From Halomarina salina (GTDB taxonomy: Archaea > Halobacteriota > Halobacteria > Halobacteriales > Haloarculaceae): 64,000 nt of DNA. Below the pieces are notes generated by a model that was given only the letters and a program-made list of their open reading frames with translations, made no database searches and was not told where the DNA came from. A program made the translations under genes and the position numbers. Shown in pieces: positions 23,647 through 32,749 of the stretch. The stretch spans positions 1,240,001 through 1,304,000 of the forward strand of contig NZ_JALLGW010000001.1 in the NCBI RefSeq assembly GCF_023074835.1, written 5' to 3'. Numbering within the stretch: the stretch's first letter is position 1; every line of letters begins with the position of its first letter.

Positions 23647-25764
23647 ATGATGAGTGACTGTGGTGAACGACTCGTAGTGAAACTCTCACGTGGAGCCAAT
23701 GTTCTCACGGTTCTCTGCGTGGGATTGGACGCGGAGCAGACCGAGTCGATAGCCGCGTATCTGGATGGGTTCGGCGAGCAGTCGTGCGAACTGACCGCCG
23801 CGTCGCCCGCGGAGGCGGAGCGAATCGCGGAGCGCGAACAGTTGACGTGCGTCATCGCGCAGTACGACCTGCCCGAGGGCGACGGGCTGTCGGCGCTGAC
23901 GCGCTGTCTCGCGGCCCAGCCGGACCTCCTGACGATACTCGTCTCCCGGCACGACGAGGAGTCGCTCATCGACCGAACCTACGAGGCGGGGGTCGACGAG
24001 TTCGTCCACTACACCGGCCCGGAGAAGGGGCGGGTCGTCGAACACCACCTCTCGACGTACCTCGGGGAGGCGGAGGACGGGGCCAGCCCTCCGCGGACGA
24101 GTCGGTACCTGGAGACGCTCGCGTCGACGACGTCCGACGCCATCGTCTCGGTCGACGAGTCCAGCACCATCCGCTACGCGAACCCGGCGGTGGCCGAGGT
24201 GTTCGGGTACGACCCGTCGGAGGTGGTCGGCGAGCCGCTGACGATGCTGATGCCCGAGGGGCTCACGGACGACCACCGGGCGGGCGTGCGACGGTACCTC
24301 GAAACGGGCGAACGGACGCTCGACTGGGACGATATCGAACTCCCCGGCCGCCACAAAGCGGGCCACCATATCCCGCTGAGCATCTCGTTCTCGGAGTTCT
24401 CCGTGGGCGAGGAGCGCTACTTCACCGGTATCATCCGCGACATCCGGGACCGGAGACGGCTGCAGTCCGAACGCGACCTCTACCACGACGCGACCCAGCA
24501 GATACTCAAGGCCGACTCGTTCCACGAGGGCCTCCGCATCGCGGTCGACGCCATCGGCGAGGCGATGGACTGGCGCTACGGCGAGGCGTGGGTCTGCCCG
24601 GACGGCGAGCACCTCGAACGCGTCCCCGACCCGTACGTCACGTCCCCGGAAACAGAGACGTTCGCCGAGGCGACCGACGACGTGACGTTCCACCTGAACG
24701 AGGGCTCCGTCGGCCGCGTCTGGCAGTCGGGAGAGTCCGAGTGGCTGACCGACGTCGCTACCGACGACGCCCCGTTCTTCCGGTCGGCGGCCGCGACGGA
24801 GGCCGGTCTGCACGCGGCGCTCGGCGTCCCCATCGTCAGCGACGGGACGGTCGTCGCCGTCATGGTGTTCCTCCTCGCGGAGCCACGAGAGCCAGACGAG
24901 ACGATGGTCGACGCGACGAGGACCATCGCCGCCGACCTCGGGCGGTTGATGGAGCGTCTCGAAGCGGAGACGGCGCTCCGCGAGGAGCGCAACCTCAACG
25001 AGCGCATCCTCGAGACCAGCCCGGTCGGTATCGCCATCCTCGAACGGGACGGTACCTTCAGTTACGTCAACGACCGGGCGACGGAGATTCTCCACGTCGG
25101 CGAGTACGACCCGCCGCTCACGGCCGCCGACCTCGACCTCCAGATGGTCTCGTTCGACGGCGAACCGGTCGACACGAGCGGGAACCCCTACCGTCGGGTG
25201 GTGGAGTCGACGGAGTCGGTATCGGGAGAGCTACGCATCGAGACGGACGACGGGCCACGCTGGCTCGCTGTCGACGGCGCACCGCTCGACCACGAGGCCG
25301 GGGAGGGGAGTGCGATGGTGTTCTCCCTGCAGGACGTCACCCAGCGAAAGCTCCGCGAACGCCGCCTGCAGCAGCACGAGGTCGTGATGAACACGGTCAG
25401 CGACGGTCTCTACGCCCTCGACGGGGAGGGACGCTTCGTCGTGGTCAACGACGCGTACTGCCGACTCATCGGGTACGACCGCGAGGAACTCGTCGGGAGG
25501 CCGGCCAGCGAGTTCGTCGAGAGTCGATTGATCGAGGAGGCACGCGCGCTCCAGGAGCAGATTCGGCGTGGCGGTGACGACGAGGCGACGATGGAACTGA
25601 CCCTGACCACCGCGTCGGGTGAGCAGGTCCCCATCGAGGCACGGATTACGCTGTTCGAGTACGAGAAGGCGTCTACGGGCGAACCGGGGTCGTCCGCGAC
25701 ATCAGCGACCGCCAGCGCCGCGAGGAGCGACTCGCTCGCCTCAACGAGGTCGGGCAGGCGCTGA
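23647..25764 (+). CDS. Upstream half of a frameshifted Bat-type sensor: receiver-like, PAS, GAF, PAS, PAS
   Basis: The 705-residue reading frame starts with a receiver-like domain (CVIAQYDLPEGDGLSAL, about 20-135). PAS 1 follows (DAIVSVDESSTIRYANPAVA, about 155-265), then a GAF domain (about 280-445), PAS 2 (ILETSPVGIAILERDGTFSY) and PAS 3 (DGLYALDGEGRFVVVNDAY). Near base 25665 the frame leaves the family pattern and ends in a low-complexity serine/alanine tail. The frame one base back reads EGVYGRTGVVRDISDRQRRE, the expected end of a PAS domain, and joins the next entry. The receiver has Gln where the phosphorylated Asp is expected. The two halves are best read as one gene of about 1,258 codons with a one-base deletion. 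Confidence 0.8.
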   Translation: MMSDCGERLVVKLSRGANVLTVLCVGLDAEQTESIAAYLDGFGEQSCELTAASPAEAERIAEREQLTCVIAQYDLPEGDGLSALTRCLAAQPDLLTILVSRHDEESLIDRTYEAGVDEFVHYTGPEKGRVVEHHLSTYLGEAEDGASPPRTSRYLETLASTTSDAIVSVDESSTIRYANPAVAEVFGYDPSEVVGEPLTMLMPEGLTDDHRAGVRRYLETGERTLDWDDIELPGRHKAGHHIPLSISFSEFSVGEERYFTGIIRDIRDRRRLQSERDLYHDATQQILKADSFHEGLRIAVDAIGEAMDWRYGEAWVCPDGEHLERVPDPYVTSPETETFAEATDDVTFHLNEGSVGRVWQSGESEWLTDVATDDAPFFRSAAATEAGLHAALGVPIVSDGTVVAVMVFLLAEPREPDETMVDATRTIAADLGRLMERLEAETALREERNLNERILETSPVGIAILERDGTFSYVNDRATEILHVGEYDPPLTAADLDLQMVSFDGEPVDTSGNPYRRVVESTESVSGELRIETDDGPRWLAVDGAPLDHEAGEGSAMVFSLQDVTQRKLRERRLQQHEVVMNTVSDGLYALDGEGRFVVVNDAYCRLIGYDREELVGRPASEFVESRLIEEARALQEQIRRGGDDEATMELTLTTASGEQVPIEARITLFEYEKASTGEPGSSATSATASAARSDSLASTRSGRR

Positions 25765-25835
25765 CGACAGCCGAGACGCCCGGCGAGGTCGCCGACATCG
25801 TCGTCGAGGGGGCACAGGAGATACTCGGGCTCCCG

Positions 25836-27425
25836 TTGACGACCATCAAGTACTACAACGAGGCGACCGGCCACCTCGAACCCCAGACGCGGACGCCGGA
25901 ACTCAGGGCGCTCATCGGCGACGACCCGCTGTTCGGCGTCGACTGGCATCTCGCCTGGCAGGCGTTCGTCGACGACGAGGAGCGCATCGTCGACGACATC
26001 GCGGCCGCGGACGTGGAGACGGGCGAGACGCCACTGGGGAGCGCCATGGTGCTCCCGATCGGCGAGCACGGCGTCTTCATCGCCGGGACCGAGACGGCCG
26101 GGTCGTTCACCGACACCGACGTCCTGGTCTCGCGCATCCTCGTCGCGAACACGCTCGCGGCCCTCGACCGCGTCGACCGCGAGCAGGAACTCCGGACCCA
26201 GAAGTCGCGGCTCGAAGAGCACAACGACGCGCTCGAACGGCTCAACCGTCTCAACGGCGTCATCCGGGGGCTCACGGGGAAACTGGTCGAGGCGTCCACT
26301 CGCGAGGAGATAGAGACCGCGGTCTGCGAGGAACTCGCCGGGACGGACCCCTACGTCTTCGCGTGGGTCGCCCAGCAGGGAGCCGTCGGGAACGAGGTCA
26401 CGCCACGGACGAGCGCCGGCCGCGAGGACGGCTACCTCGACGACATCGAGATCACGGTCGACGACAGTCCGACCGGCCAGGGGCCGGCGGGGACGGCGTT
26501 CAAGACGCGCAAACCGGCCGTCCAGAACAACCTCCACGTCGACCCGCCGTTCGAGCCGTGGCGACAGCAGGCGCTCCAGCGCGGCTACCGGGCGGGCATC
26601 TCCATCCCGCTCGCCTACCGCGAGACGGTGTACGGCGTGTTGAACCTCTACGCCGACGAACCGGGCGTGTTCGACGAGATGGAGGTCGCCGTGCTCGGCG
26701 AACTCGGGAACATGGTCGGGTACGCCATCAACGCCATCGAGCGCAAGAGAGCCATCGTCGGCGACGCCGCGGTCGAACTCACGTTCACCGTCACCGACGA
26801 CACCATCCCCGCCATCGGGTTCGCCGACGTGACCGACGGGACGTTCGAGTTCGAGACCCTCGTCGAGCGGCCCGACGGGTCGTTACGGGTGTTCTTCGAG
26901 ACGACCGGCGTCGACCCGGAGACCGTCTACGAGTTCGCCGACAGGACGACGACGGTCGACCACCTGACGTTGCTCACCGAGGGCGAGGAGAGCTGCCGGT
27001 TCGAGGCCATCGTCGGCGAGGACAGCTTCTTCGCCGACCTCGTCTCCTACGGCGCGTACCCGACCGCGATGTACGCCGGGTCGGAGGGTGGCGAGGTCAC
27101 CATCGAACTCCCGCGGAACGGTGACGTCAAGGCGTTCATCCGGATGTTCGTCCGACGGTACGAGGGCGCCGAACTGGTCGCTCGGGTCGAGCAGAACCGA
27201 CCCGTCAGGACCTCTGCGGAGTTCGAGGCGACCTACCGCGACCGACTGACCGAGCGACAGGCGGAGGTGCTCGAGACGGCGTACTTCAGTGGCTTCTTCG
27301 AGTGGCCACGTGAGACGAGCGGGAAGGAACTGGCGGCGCTGCTGGACATCTCGCAACCGACCGTCAGCCGCCACATCCGGACGAGCGAGCGCAAACTGTT
27401 CGGACTGCTGTTCGACGACGAGTAG
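25836..27425 (+). CDS. Downstream half of the Bat-type regulator: GAF, GAF, Bat domain, HTH_10
   Basis: The frame is open from about 25665; TTG at 25836 is only the first plausible start inside it, so the true N-terminus is that of the upstream half. Two GAF domains (LPLTTIKYYNEATGHLEPQT; YVFAWVAQQGAVGNEVTPRT) come first, followed by the bacterio-opsin-activator domain (VELTFTVTDDTIPAIGFADV). The HTH_10 domain is at the C-terminus (LTERQAEVLETAYFSGFFEW, LLDISQPTVSRHIRTSERKL). As an isolated polypeptide it could still bind DNA but would lack the sensor half. It is followed by HalOD1 and small genes in the same direction. Confidence 0.8.
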   Translation: MTTIKYYNEATGHLEPQTRTPELRALIGDDPLFGVDWHLAWQAFVDDEERIVDDIAAADVETGETPLGSAMVLPIGEHGVFIAGTETAGSFTDTDVLVSRILVANTLAALDRVDREQELRTQKSRLEEHNDALERLNRLNGVIRGLTGKLVEASTREEIETAVCEELAGTDPYVFAWVAQQGAVGNEVTPRTSAGREDGYLDDIEITVDDSPTGQGPAGTAFKTRKPAVQNNLHVDPPFEPWRQQALQRGYRAGISIPLAYRETVYGVLNLYADEPGVFDEMEVAVLGELGNMVGYAINAIERKRAIVGDAAVELTFTVTDDTIPAIGFADVTDGTFEFETLVERPDGSLRVFFETTGVDPETVYEFADRTTTVDHLTLLTEGEESCRFEAIVGEDSFFADLVSYGAYPTAMYAGSEGGEVTIELPRNGDVKAFIRMFVRRYEGAELVARVEQNRPVRTSAEFEATYRDRLTERQAEVLETAYFSGFFEWPRETSGKELAALLDISQPTVSRHIRTSERKLFGLLFDDE

Positions 27426-27517
27426 CGTCGATGCTAGCTATCTAGCAGTGGGCTCCCGCGTGACCCGTATAGGGTTATCGCGATTACGTATGCGTGGAGG
27501 GGGTCTACACTGGAGCG

Positions 27518-27853
27518 ATGACAGACACCACCGTCGATACTACTTCCCTTGCCGACGTTTCGGGTGGCATTACGGACGGTCGGGCCGCCGACTCGCTGCT
27601 CGTCGACATCGTCGAGCGACTGGCCGCCGCGCGCGGCGACGACCCCCTCGACCTCCCGCCGCTCAACGACTACATCGACGTCGACGCCCTCGCGACGCTG
27701 TTCAAAGCACCGGCTGGCGGGCAGTCGGCGGCGTTCGGTTCCGTCACCTTCCGCGTCGAGGAGCACGAGGTCCGCATCTACCAGGACCGGACCATCTACG
27801 TCCACAGGCCAGGCAACGGCGACCGGTCGTCTGCCCTGGAGGGGTCCTTCTGA
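27518..27853 (+). CDS. HalOD1 output-domain protein
   Basis: 111 residues. The region LLVDIVERLAAARGDDPLDL, PPLNDYIDVDALATLF and FGSVTFRVEEHEVRIYQDRT is the HalOD1 (halobacterial output domain 1) pattern, a small alpha/beta domain found alone or fused to signalling proteins; its biochemical role is not established. The ATG at 27518 follows a 5' region with a TATA-like ATTACG near 27482. It is 2 bases from the next small gene, so the two are probably one transcript. Confidence 0.8.
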   Translation: MTDTTVDTTSLADVSGGITDGRAADSLLVDIVERLAAARGDDPLDLPPLNDYIDVDALATLFKAPAGGQSAAFGSVTFRVEEHEVRIYQDRTIYVHRPGNGDRSSALEGSF

Positions 27854-27855
27854 GC

Positions 27856-28014
27856 ATGCGTCGGGGGAAGACGGACCGGTCGGAGGACGGTCGGCACCGA
27901 CGGTACCAGGAGATCGAGTTCGACGGGAGCGACGGCCCGTGGACGATCATACAGGACACCGAACACCAGCAGCGCTGGATCCAGTCGAACGTCACCGCGG
28001 AGGTCCGCCGGTAA
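27856..28014 (+). CDS. Small haloarchaeal protein, 52 residues
   Basis: Sequence starts MRRGKTDRSEDGRHRRYQEI and continues EFDGSDGPWTIIQDTEHQQR. It is rich in charged residues with a central PWTIIQD strand and has no membrane segment. Its tight spacing behind HalOD1 (2 bases) and a clean ATG and stop suggest a real gene of the DUF7331-like small-protein type. Function unknown. Confidence 0.6.
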   Translation: MRRGKTDRSEDGRHRRYQEIEFDGSDGPWTIIQDTEHQQRWIQSNVTAEVRR

Positions 28015-28110
28015 CCCGACGGCCTGTTCGACGGGTCCGACGGGTCGTCCCCTGCCGCCCTCGACGGCGCGGCCTCCGACTCGTTCGAACGACCGCGACA
28101 GCCACCACCC

Positions 28111-28374
28111 ATGAACCAGACATTCAAACTCATCTGCCGAACGTGCGACTACGAACGAACGGTGTCGGGACTCGACCCCGCACTCGACCTCGCTGGGAGT
28201 CACAAGGACGACGAGGGCGAAGACCACTCCGTCGACATCTACTCGTTCGCGTATCTCGCGTCGGGGGTCGACCGGGACCGACTGCCCAGTGCACCGTGGC
28301 TGGACGACACCGACCCGAGGTCGGCCGACCCCTCGGCGGTCGGAGACGACGGCCTCGCCGACACCGACGACTGA
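28111..28374 (+). CDS. Small protein with one CxxC pair
   Basis: 87 residues. The N-terminus FKLICRTCDYERTVSGLDPA has one CxxC knuckle followed by DLAGSHKDDEGEDHSVDIYS, in which two histidines could complete a zinc site. The rest is acidic and disordered. Similar small treble-clef-like proteins are common in haloarchaea and usually unstudied. It stands 97 bases after the preceding small gene. Confidence 0.6.
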   Translation: MNQTFKLICRTCDYERTVSGLDPALDLAGSHKDDEGEDHSVDIYSFAYLASGVDRDRLPSAPWLDDTDPRSADPSAVGDDGLADTDD

Positions 28375-28758
28375 ACCGCCCGCTCCGGTCGCAGCGCTTC
28401 CTGTCCGCTGGTCGTCTCGCTCACCGAGTTCGACGGAAGAAGGGCTCGCTGCGTCCGAGAACCGCTGTAGGTCGTGCTTTCGCGGCGTCTGTAGCGTGTG
28501 GGACGACGTGCTGGCGCGTCCGACCGACCGGTCTCGGCTTCGCTCGTCTTCTCCGTCACCTTCGTCCTCTCCGGGACCGTCGTCCTCTCCGTCACCTCGT
28601 CGTCTTCGTCGTCGCTATCGTCTTCGTCTCGTTTCGTGTTCGTCGCCCCTCGTCGTCGGTCCTCCGGACAGCCGTCCTCGGGCGTCCGTTCCCGTGGGTC
28701 CGGTCTCGTCAGCGTCGCCGCGCACGTCGGTCGGCGCGACTGCCGCTTCGAGACGGCG
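28375..28758. other. Low-complexity intergenic stretch
   Basis: No gene is supported. The middle (about 28540-28640) is a run of CGTC/TTCG triplets giving open frames on several strands with serine- or arginine-only translations, which I treat as noise. It is the tail-to-tail interval between the small-protein genes and the PadR gene. Confidence 0.4.
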
Positions 28759-29091
28759 TCACGGGAGCCGACCGGTCCCCCACTGGTGGTACTCCTGGAG
28801 CGCCTCCACGCCCGCGTCGGAGATGGTGTAGTAGTTCGTCCGGCGGTCGATCTCGCCCTTCGACACCAGTTCGCGGTTGACGAGGGTGTCGAGGTTCGGA
28901 TAGAGCCGCCCGTGCGTTATCTCGCGGTCGGTCTGCTCCTCTAGCTCCTGGCGAATCGTCTGCCCGGACGGCCTGTCCAGGCCGGCGATGCAGTAGAGGA
29001 GGTCCCGCTGGAACCCCGTGAGCTCGTGTATCGTTCGGATGTCTACTCCACTGCCGGAACCGTCGTCGACACCTGCGTTAGACCCCAACAT
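28759..29091 (-). CDS. PadR-family transcriptional regulator
   Basis: 110 residues. The winged helix runs from ELTGFQRDLLYCIAGLDRPS through GQTIRQELEEQTDREITHGR and LYPNLDTLVNRELVSKGEID to RRTNYYTISDAGVEAL, the PadR pattern of haloarchaea. It lacks the long C-terminal dimerisation helix of classical PadR, as is usual for this archaeal subgroup. I chose the ATG at 29091: TCAATAACAA lies about 27 bases upstream as a TATA element. A 21-base perfect palindrome at 29150-29170, upstream of that promoter, could be its operator. Confidence 0.8.
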   Translation of the reverse strand: MLGSNAGVDDGSGSGVDIRTIHELTGFQRDLLYCIAGLDRPSGQTIRQELEEQTDREITHGRLYPNLDTLVNRELVSKGEIDRRTNYYTISDAGVEALQEYHQWGTGRLP

Positions 29092-29149
29092 GGGAGCGTA
29101 CCTTCTAATCAGACGACATTTGTTATTGACTGTCATAACTGCGAGTCGA

Positions 29150-29170
29150 TTGCAACGGTAACCGTTGCAA
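29150..29170. promoter_or_regulatory. 21-base perfect palindrome upstream of the PadR gene
   Basis: Half-site TTGCAACGGT, one central base, then ACCGTTGCAA: ten perfectly paired bases on each side. It lies about 60-80 bases upstream of the PadR start and over 200 bases upstream of the ZIP transporter. Size and symmetry fit a dimeric winged-helix operator; the binding protein is inferred. Confidence 0.6.
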
Positions 29171-29380
29171 ACGGCCGGAATTCGACCAGTCCGGACCTAC
29201 GACTGTTAGATACTAGTTAAATGGTTGCCATATTCGCGCGCCGGCTCGTTCGAAGCGAATCTCCGAAGAGCGACCCGCTACGCCGCTCGCTCGGCGAAAT
29301 CGCTCGGTCGTACTCTGCGAACTCAACACTGAAGGGCGTCCCATCAGTCACTGGCGGTAGACGCGGATGCATCTCGACGA

Positions 29381-30220
29381 GTGGTGGGCGGCGTGGTAGT
29401 CGGACAGCTAGCGCAGTGGTTCGGGTCCGGTCCGGTGGTCGACGGACTGCTCGGCGGCGTGTTCATCGCCGCGTGCAACCTGCTCGGGGCGTCGCTGGTG
29501 TTCGTCTGGCGCGACCCCTCCGAGCGGGCGCTGGACGCTGCGCTCGGGTTCGCTGCCGGCGTGATGCTCGCCGCGAGTTTCACGAGCCTCATCATCCCCG
29601 GCATCGAGACGTACTCGAACGGGAACCCGGTTCCCGTCCTCCTGGGCGTCGTGCTGGGGGCGCTGTTCCTGGACCAGTCGGACGCGCTCGTCCCGCACGC
29701 CCACTACCTCCTCACGGGCCGTCGCCGCCGGGACGCCGCCAACCCCGGCACGGACCTGCCGGTGAACGACGAGCGACTGGCCGGGGTCGTGCTGTTCATC
29801 CTCGCCATCACGCTCCACAACATGCCCGAGGGTCTCGCCGTCGGCGTCGGGTTCGGCAGCGGCGACCCGTCGACGGCCATCCCGCTGATGGTCGCAATCG
29901 GCATCCAGAACATCCCCGAGGGGCTGGCCGTCTCGGTCGCGGCCATCAACGCCGGACTGGACCGGCGGTTCTACGCCGCGTTCGCCGGCATCCGGTCGGG
30001 CCTCGTCGAGATTCCCCTGGCCCTCCTCGGCGCGTACGCCGTCCAGACGGTGTCGGTGTTGCTCCCCTACGCGATGGGCTTCGCCGCGGGGGCGATGCTG
30101 TTCGTCATCAGCGACGAGATCGTTCCGGAGACCCACACCGGGGGCTACGAGCGCGTCGCCACCCTCGGAACCATCCTCGGCGTCGTCGTGATGCTCTACC
30201 TCGACATCTCGCTCGGGTGA
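29381..30220 (+). CDS. ZIP-family metal transporter
   Basis: 279 residues and eight likely membrane helices. Helix 4 carries the metal-site motif HNMPEGLAVG and helix 5 carries QNIPEGLAVS, the hallmark pair of GufA-type ZIP proteins that import zinc or other divalent metals. The cytoplasmic loop after helix 3 contains HAHYLLTGRRRR. The histidine usually expected in helix 5 is Gln here, as in other GufA-like members. The first usable start is GTG at 29381. It is divergent from the PadR gene, so the palindrome may affect both. Confidence 0.85.
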   Translation: MVGGVVVGQLAQWFGSGPVVDGLLGGVFIAACNLLGASLVFVWRDPSERALDAALGFAAGVMLAASFTSLIIPGIETYSNGNPVPVLLGVVLGALFLDQSDALVPHAHYLLTGRRRRDAANPGTDLPVNDERLAGVVLFILAITLHNMPEGLAVGVGFGSGDPSTAIPLMVAIGIQNIPEGLAVSVAAINAGLDRRFYAAFAGIRSGLVEIPLALLGAYAVQTVSVLLPYAMGFAAGAMLFVISDEIVPETHTGGYERVATLGTILGVVVMLYLDISLG

Positions 30221-30251
30221 GCACGACGACCACGAGACGGGCACGGTCCGG

Positions 30252-30608
30252 TCAGCGCCGTTCCACCTCAGTCGTCCTCTCGGTGACGCGGTCGCCCGTG
30301 TTACGCGTCCCCTCGGGTTCGAAGAGGAGGACGACGGCAGGCTCGTCGGCGACGGGCCGGTGTTCGACGCCCGCAGGGACGACGTGCAGTTCGTCCTCGT
30401 CGAGTTCGACGGTCTCGTCGCGGAACTCGATTCGAATCGCGCCCTCGACGACGAGGAACAGTTCGTCGACGTCGGGGTGGGCGTGCCAGTCGAACGCGCC
30501 CTCCATCCGCGCGAGTTTGACGTGCTGTCCGTTGCACTCGGCGAGCAGTCGCGGCGACCACGGGTCGTCGAGTGCGTCGGCCGCCTCGGCCAGCGAGACC
30601 GGGTCCAT
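30252..30608 (-). CDS. Cupin-domain protein
   Basis: 118 residues from ATG 30608 (a GTG at 30632 would add 8). The two cupin motifs are readable: DWHAHPDVDELFLVVEGAIR (metal-binding His, His and Glu) and HVVPAGVEHRPVADEP (last His). It is a small single-domain beta-barrel, possibly a metal-dependent isomerase, dioxygenase or sugar-binding protein; the family alone does not decide. It is divergent from the asparagine-synthase-like gene, sharing the 30609-30776 region. Confidence 0.75.
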   Translation of the reverse strand: MDPVSLAEAADALDDPWSPRLLAECNGQHVKLARMEGAFDWHAHPDVDELFLVVEGAIRIEFRDETVELDEDELHVVPAGVEHRPVADEPAVVLLFEPEGTRNTGDRVTERTTEVERR

Positions 30609-30776
30609 GTCGCCCCGTCGCGGCCACTTCACTAATCAAGCACGGATTTACTCCGCGTACGGGACCGTCGGCGTCTGTACCGGGGTCCCGGAGAGTCGTC
30701 GACGGCTGACGGTACTCGGGAGGTAACTCTCGATAGCGGACGAATACTGATACGTGTCCTGGTAGATGATGGACAC

Positions 30777-32588
30777 ATGCCCGAGTACGTCCACCTCGCG
30801 TACCCACAGGAGTGGGTTCGAGGTGACGACACCGCCGTCCGGGGAACCGCGTTCGCCGACGGCGAGCGCTTCGACGCGCACGCCCTCCACGACCAGTTCG
30901 CCGACGTCACCTCACGCGAGGAGTTTCGCCAGGTCCTCACGTCGTTGCAGGGGTACTACGCCGTCGTCCACGCGGTCGACGGGACGGTGTTCGCCGCGAC
31001 GGACCACGCCCAGAGTATCCCGCTGTTCTACGCCCCCGAGTCCGGCGTCGTCTCCGACAGCGCCCGGTGGGTCCGCGAGACGCTCGACGACCCGACGGTC
31101 GACGCCGTCGCCGAGGCCGAGTACCTCACCGCGACGTACGTCACCGGCGACGAGACGCTCTACCCCAGTATCAGGCAGCTTCAGGCGGGGGAACTGCTCG
31201 CCCTCGACACGTCGGGCGCGACGCCGACGGTGCACACCGAACGCCACTGGACGTACTCGCCCACGGCGACCGCGGACGACCCGGACGCGACGCCCTCCGA
31301 GCGACTCGCGGCCTTCGACGACGCCATGGTCGAGTCGTTCGAGCGCACGCTCGCCGTCGCAGACGGGCGACCCGTCGTCGTCCCGCTGAGCGGCGGGTAC
31401 GACTCGCGGCTCATCGCCTCGATGCTGGTCCGCCTCGACTACGAGGGCGACGTCTACACCTTCACCTACGGCCAGCCCGGGAGCCCGGACGTCCGCGTCG
31501 CGGAGGACATCGCGGCGAGCCTCGGCCTCCCCTGGCGATACGTCGAGTACACGGCCGACGACTGGTACGAGTGGTTCAACGGCGTGGAACGGGAGGCCTA
31601 CTACGAACGGGCCGACAACTTCGACGCCATCCCGAACCTGACCGGGTGGCCCGCCATCGGCGAACTCCTGGCGGACGGCTGGCTCCCGGAGGACGCGCTG
31701 GTCGTCCCCGGCCAGACCGTCGCCGGTATCGGGGGGCACCTCCCGGACCCACTGCTCGACGCGGTCACCGAGGACGGTGCGGTCGCCCCGGAGGCCATCG
31801 ACCCCGAGAACGACGCGGCGACCGACGCCTTCGTCGAGAGCGTCCTCGACGAGCACTACGTGCAGTGGGACCGGACGGACGCCCTCGACCGGGCGTTCGC
31901 CGAGCGCATTCGAAAGGTCGTCGACGGCGTCTGCCAACCGGGTGACCCGACGAGCGCCTACGCGGCGTGGGAGTGGCAGGAGCGCCAGTCGAAGTTCCTC
32001 TGTAGCGACGGTCGCATCTACGAGCACTGGGGACTCGACTGGTGGTTGCCGCTGTGGGACCCCGGCGTCGCCGCCGCCTGGGGGGCGTTCCCCGCGACGG
32101 CCCGCGCCGACAAGCGTCGGTACACGGAGTACGTCGAGACGCTGTACGCGGACGTCGCGGACGTCGACGACACCGAGGCGGAACGCACGCACGCCAACGA
32201 CAGTCGGCTGACGGCGGGCATCACGCGCGCCCTCTCGGCCGTCGAGGACTCCCCGCTCGCGGACCTCGCCCGCCCGCTGTACCGGCGTTATCGGACCAGG
32301 ACCCACTCCCGCTCGCACGGCCACCTCGGTCACCTCGGGATACTCCCGCCGGAGCAGTTCGACCGCCTCTACACCGCGGAGCGGACCCACCACGCCCTTC
32401 GTGCGGTCGAGGCGCTCGGCCGGGTGGCGTTCGACCCGCCCCACGAGCGTGGGTGGCCGGGCGAGACGCTGTCGGTCGCGGCCCTCGACCGCACGCGATC
32501 CGCGAACGGGCCGGTCGCGACGAGTCCGCGGTCCGACTCCGTCGCTCCGGACGACGGCGAACTCGTCGAACCGACGTCCGACGACTGA
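30777..32588 (+). CDS. Asparagine-synthase-like amidotransferase without the glutaminase cysteine
   Basis: 603 residues. An N-terminal Ntn-like domain of about 150 residues (SLQGYYAVVHAVDGTVFAAT) begins MPEY, so the Cys 2 nucleophile of AsnB glutaminase is missing. The ATP-pyrophosphatase domain follows with SGGYDSRLIASML (about 205-217) and a helical C-terminal part (WEWQERQSKFLCSDGRIYEH). Such proteins act as ligases or amidotransferases in surface polysaccharide or natural-product pathways, or use free ammonia. The last 60 residues are acidic and unstructured. There is no clear pathway partner nearby, so substrate is open. Confidence 0.8.
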   Translation: MPEYVHLAYPQEWVRGDDTAVRGTAFADGERFDAHALHDQFADVTSREEFRQVLTSLQGYYAVVHAVDGTVFAATDHAQSIPLFYAPESGVVSDSARWVRETLDDPTVDAVAEAEYLTATYVTGDETLYPSIRQLQAGELLALDTSGATPTVHTERHWTYSPTATADDPDATPSERLAAFDDAMVESFERTLAVADGRPVVVPLSGGYDSRLIASMLVRLDYEGDVYTFTYGQPGSPDVRVAEDIAASLGLPWRYVEYTADDWYEWFNGVEREAYYERADNFDAIPNLTGWPAIGELLADGWLPEDALVVPGQTVAGIGGHLPDPLLDAVTEDGAVAPEAIDPENDAATDAFVESVLDEHYVQWDRTDALDRAFAERIRKVVDGVCQPGDPTSAYAAWEWQERQSKFLCSDGRIYEHWGLDWWLPLWDPGVAAAWGAFPATARADKRRYTEYVETLYADVADVDDTEAERTHANDSRLTAGITRALSAVEDSPLADLARPLYRRYRTRTHSRSHGHLGHLGILPPEQFDRLYTAERTHHALRAVEALGRVAFDPPHERGWPGETLSVAALDRTRSANGPVATSPRSDSVAPDDGELVEPTSDD

Positions 32589-32749
32589 CCGGGAGGACGG
32601 TGGAGCGAGTCGGACCGGCGAGAACGAGCGTGCGGCCGAATCGGAGGTGAAACGAGGCCGAGCGAGTGGTCGAGAGGGTAGTGGCGAGAAGGAGCGAGCG
32701 GCCGAGAAGAGGAAGGTGCGGCGAAGCCGAGTGGCGTGTTCGAGGACGG

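Noticed and set aside
28375-28758. Serine-rich frames in the low-complexity stretch
   Set aside because: Triplet-repeat DNA opens all frames here; none has family features.
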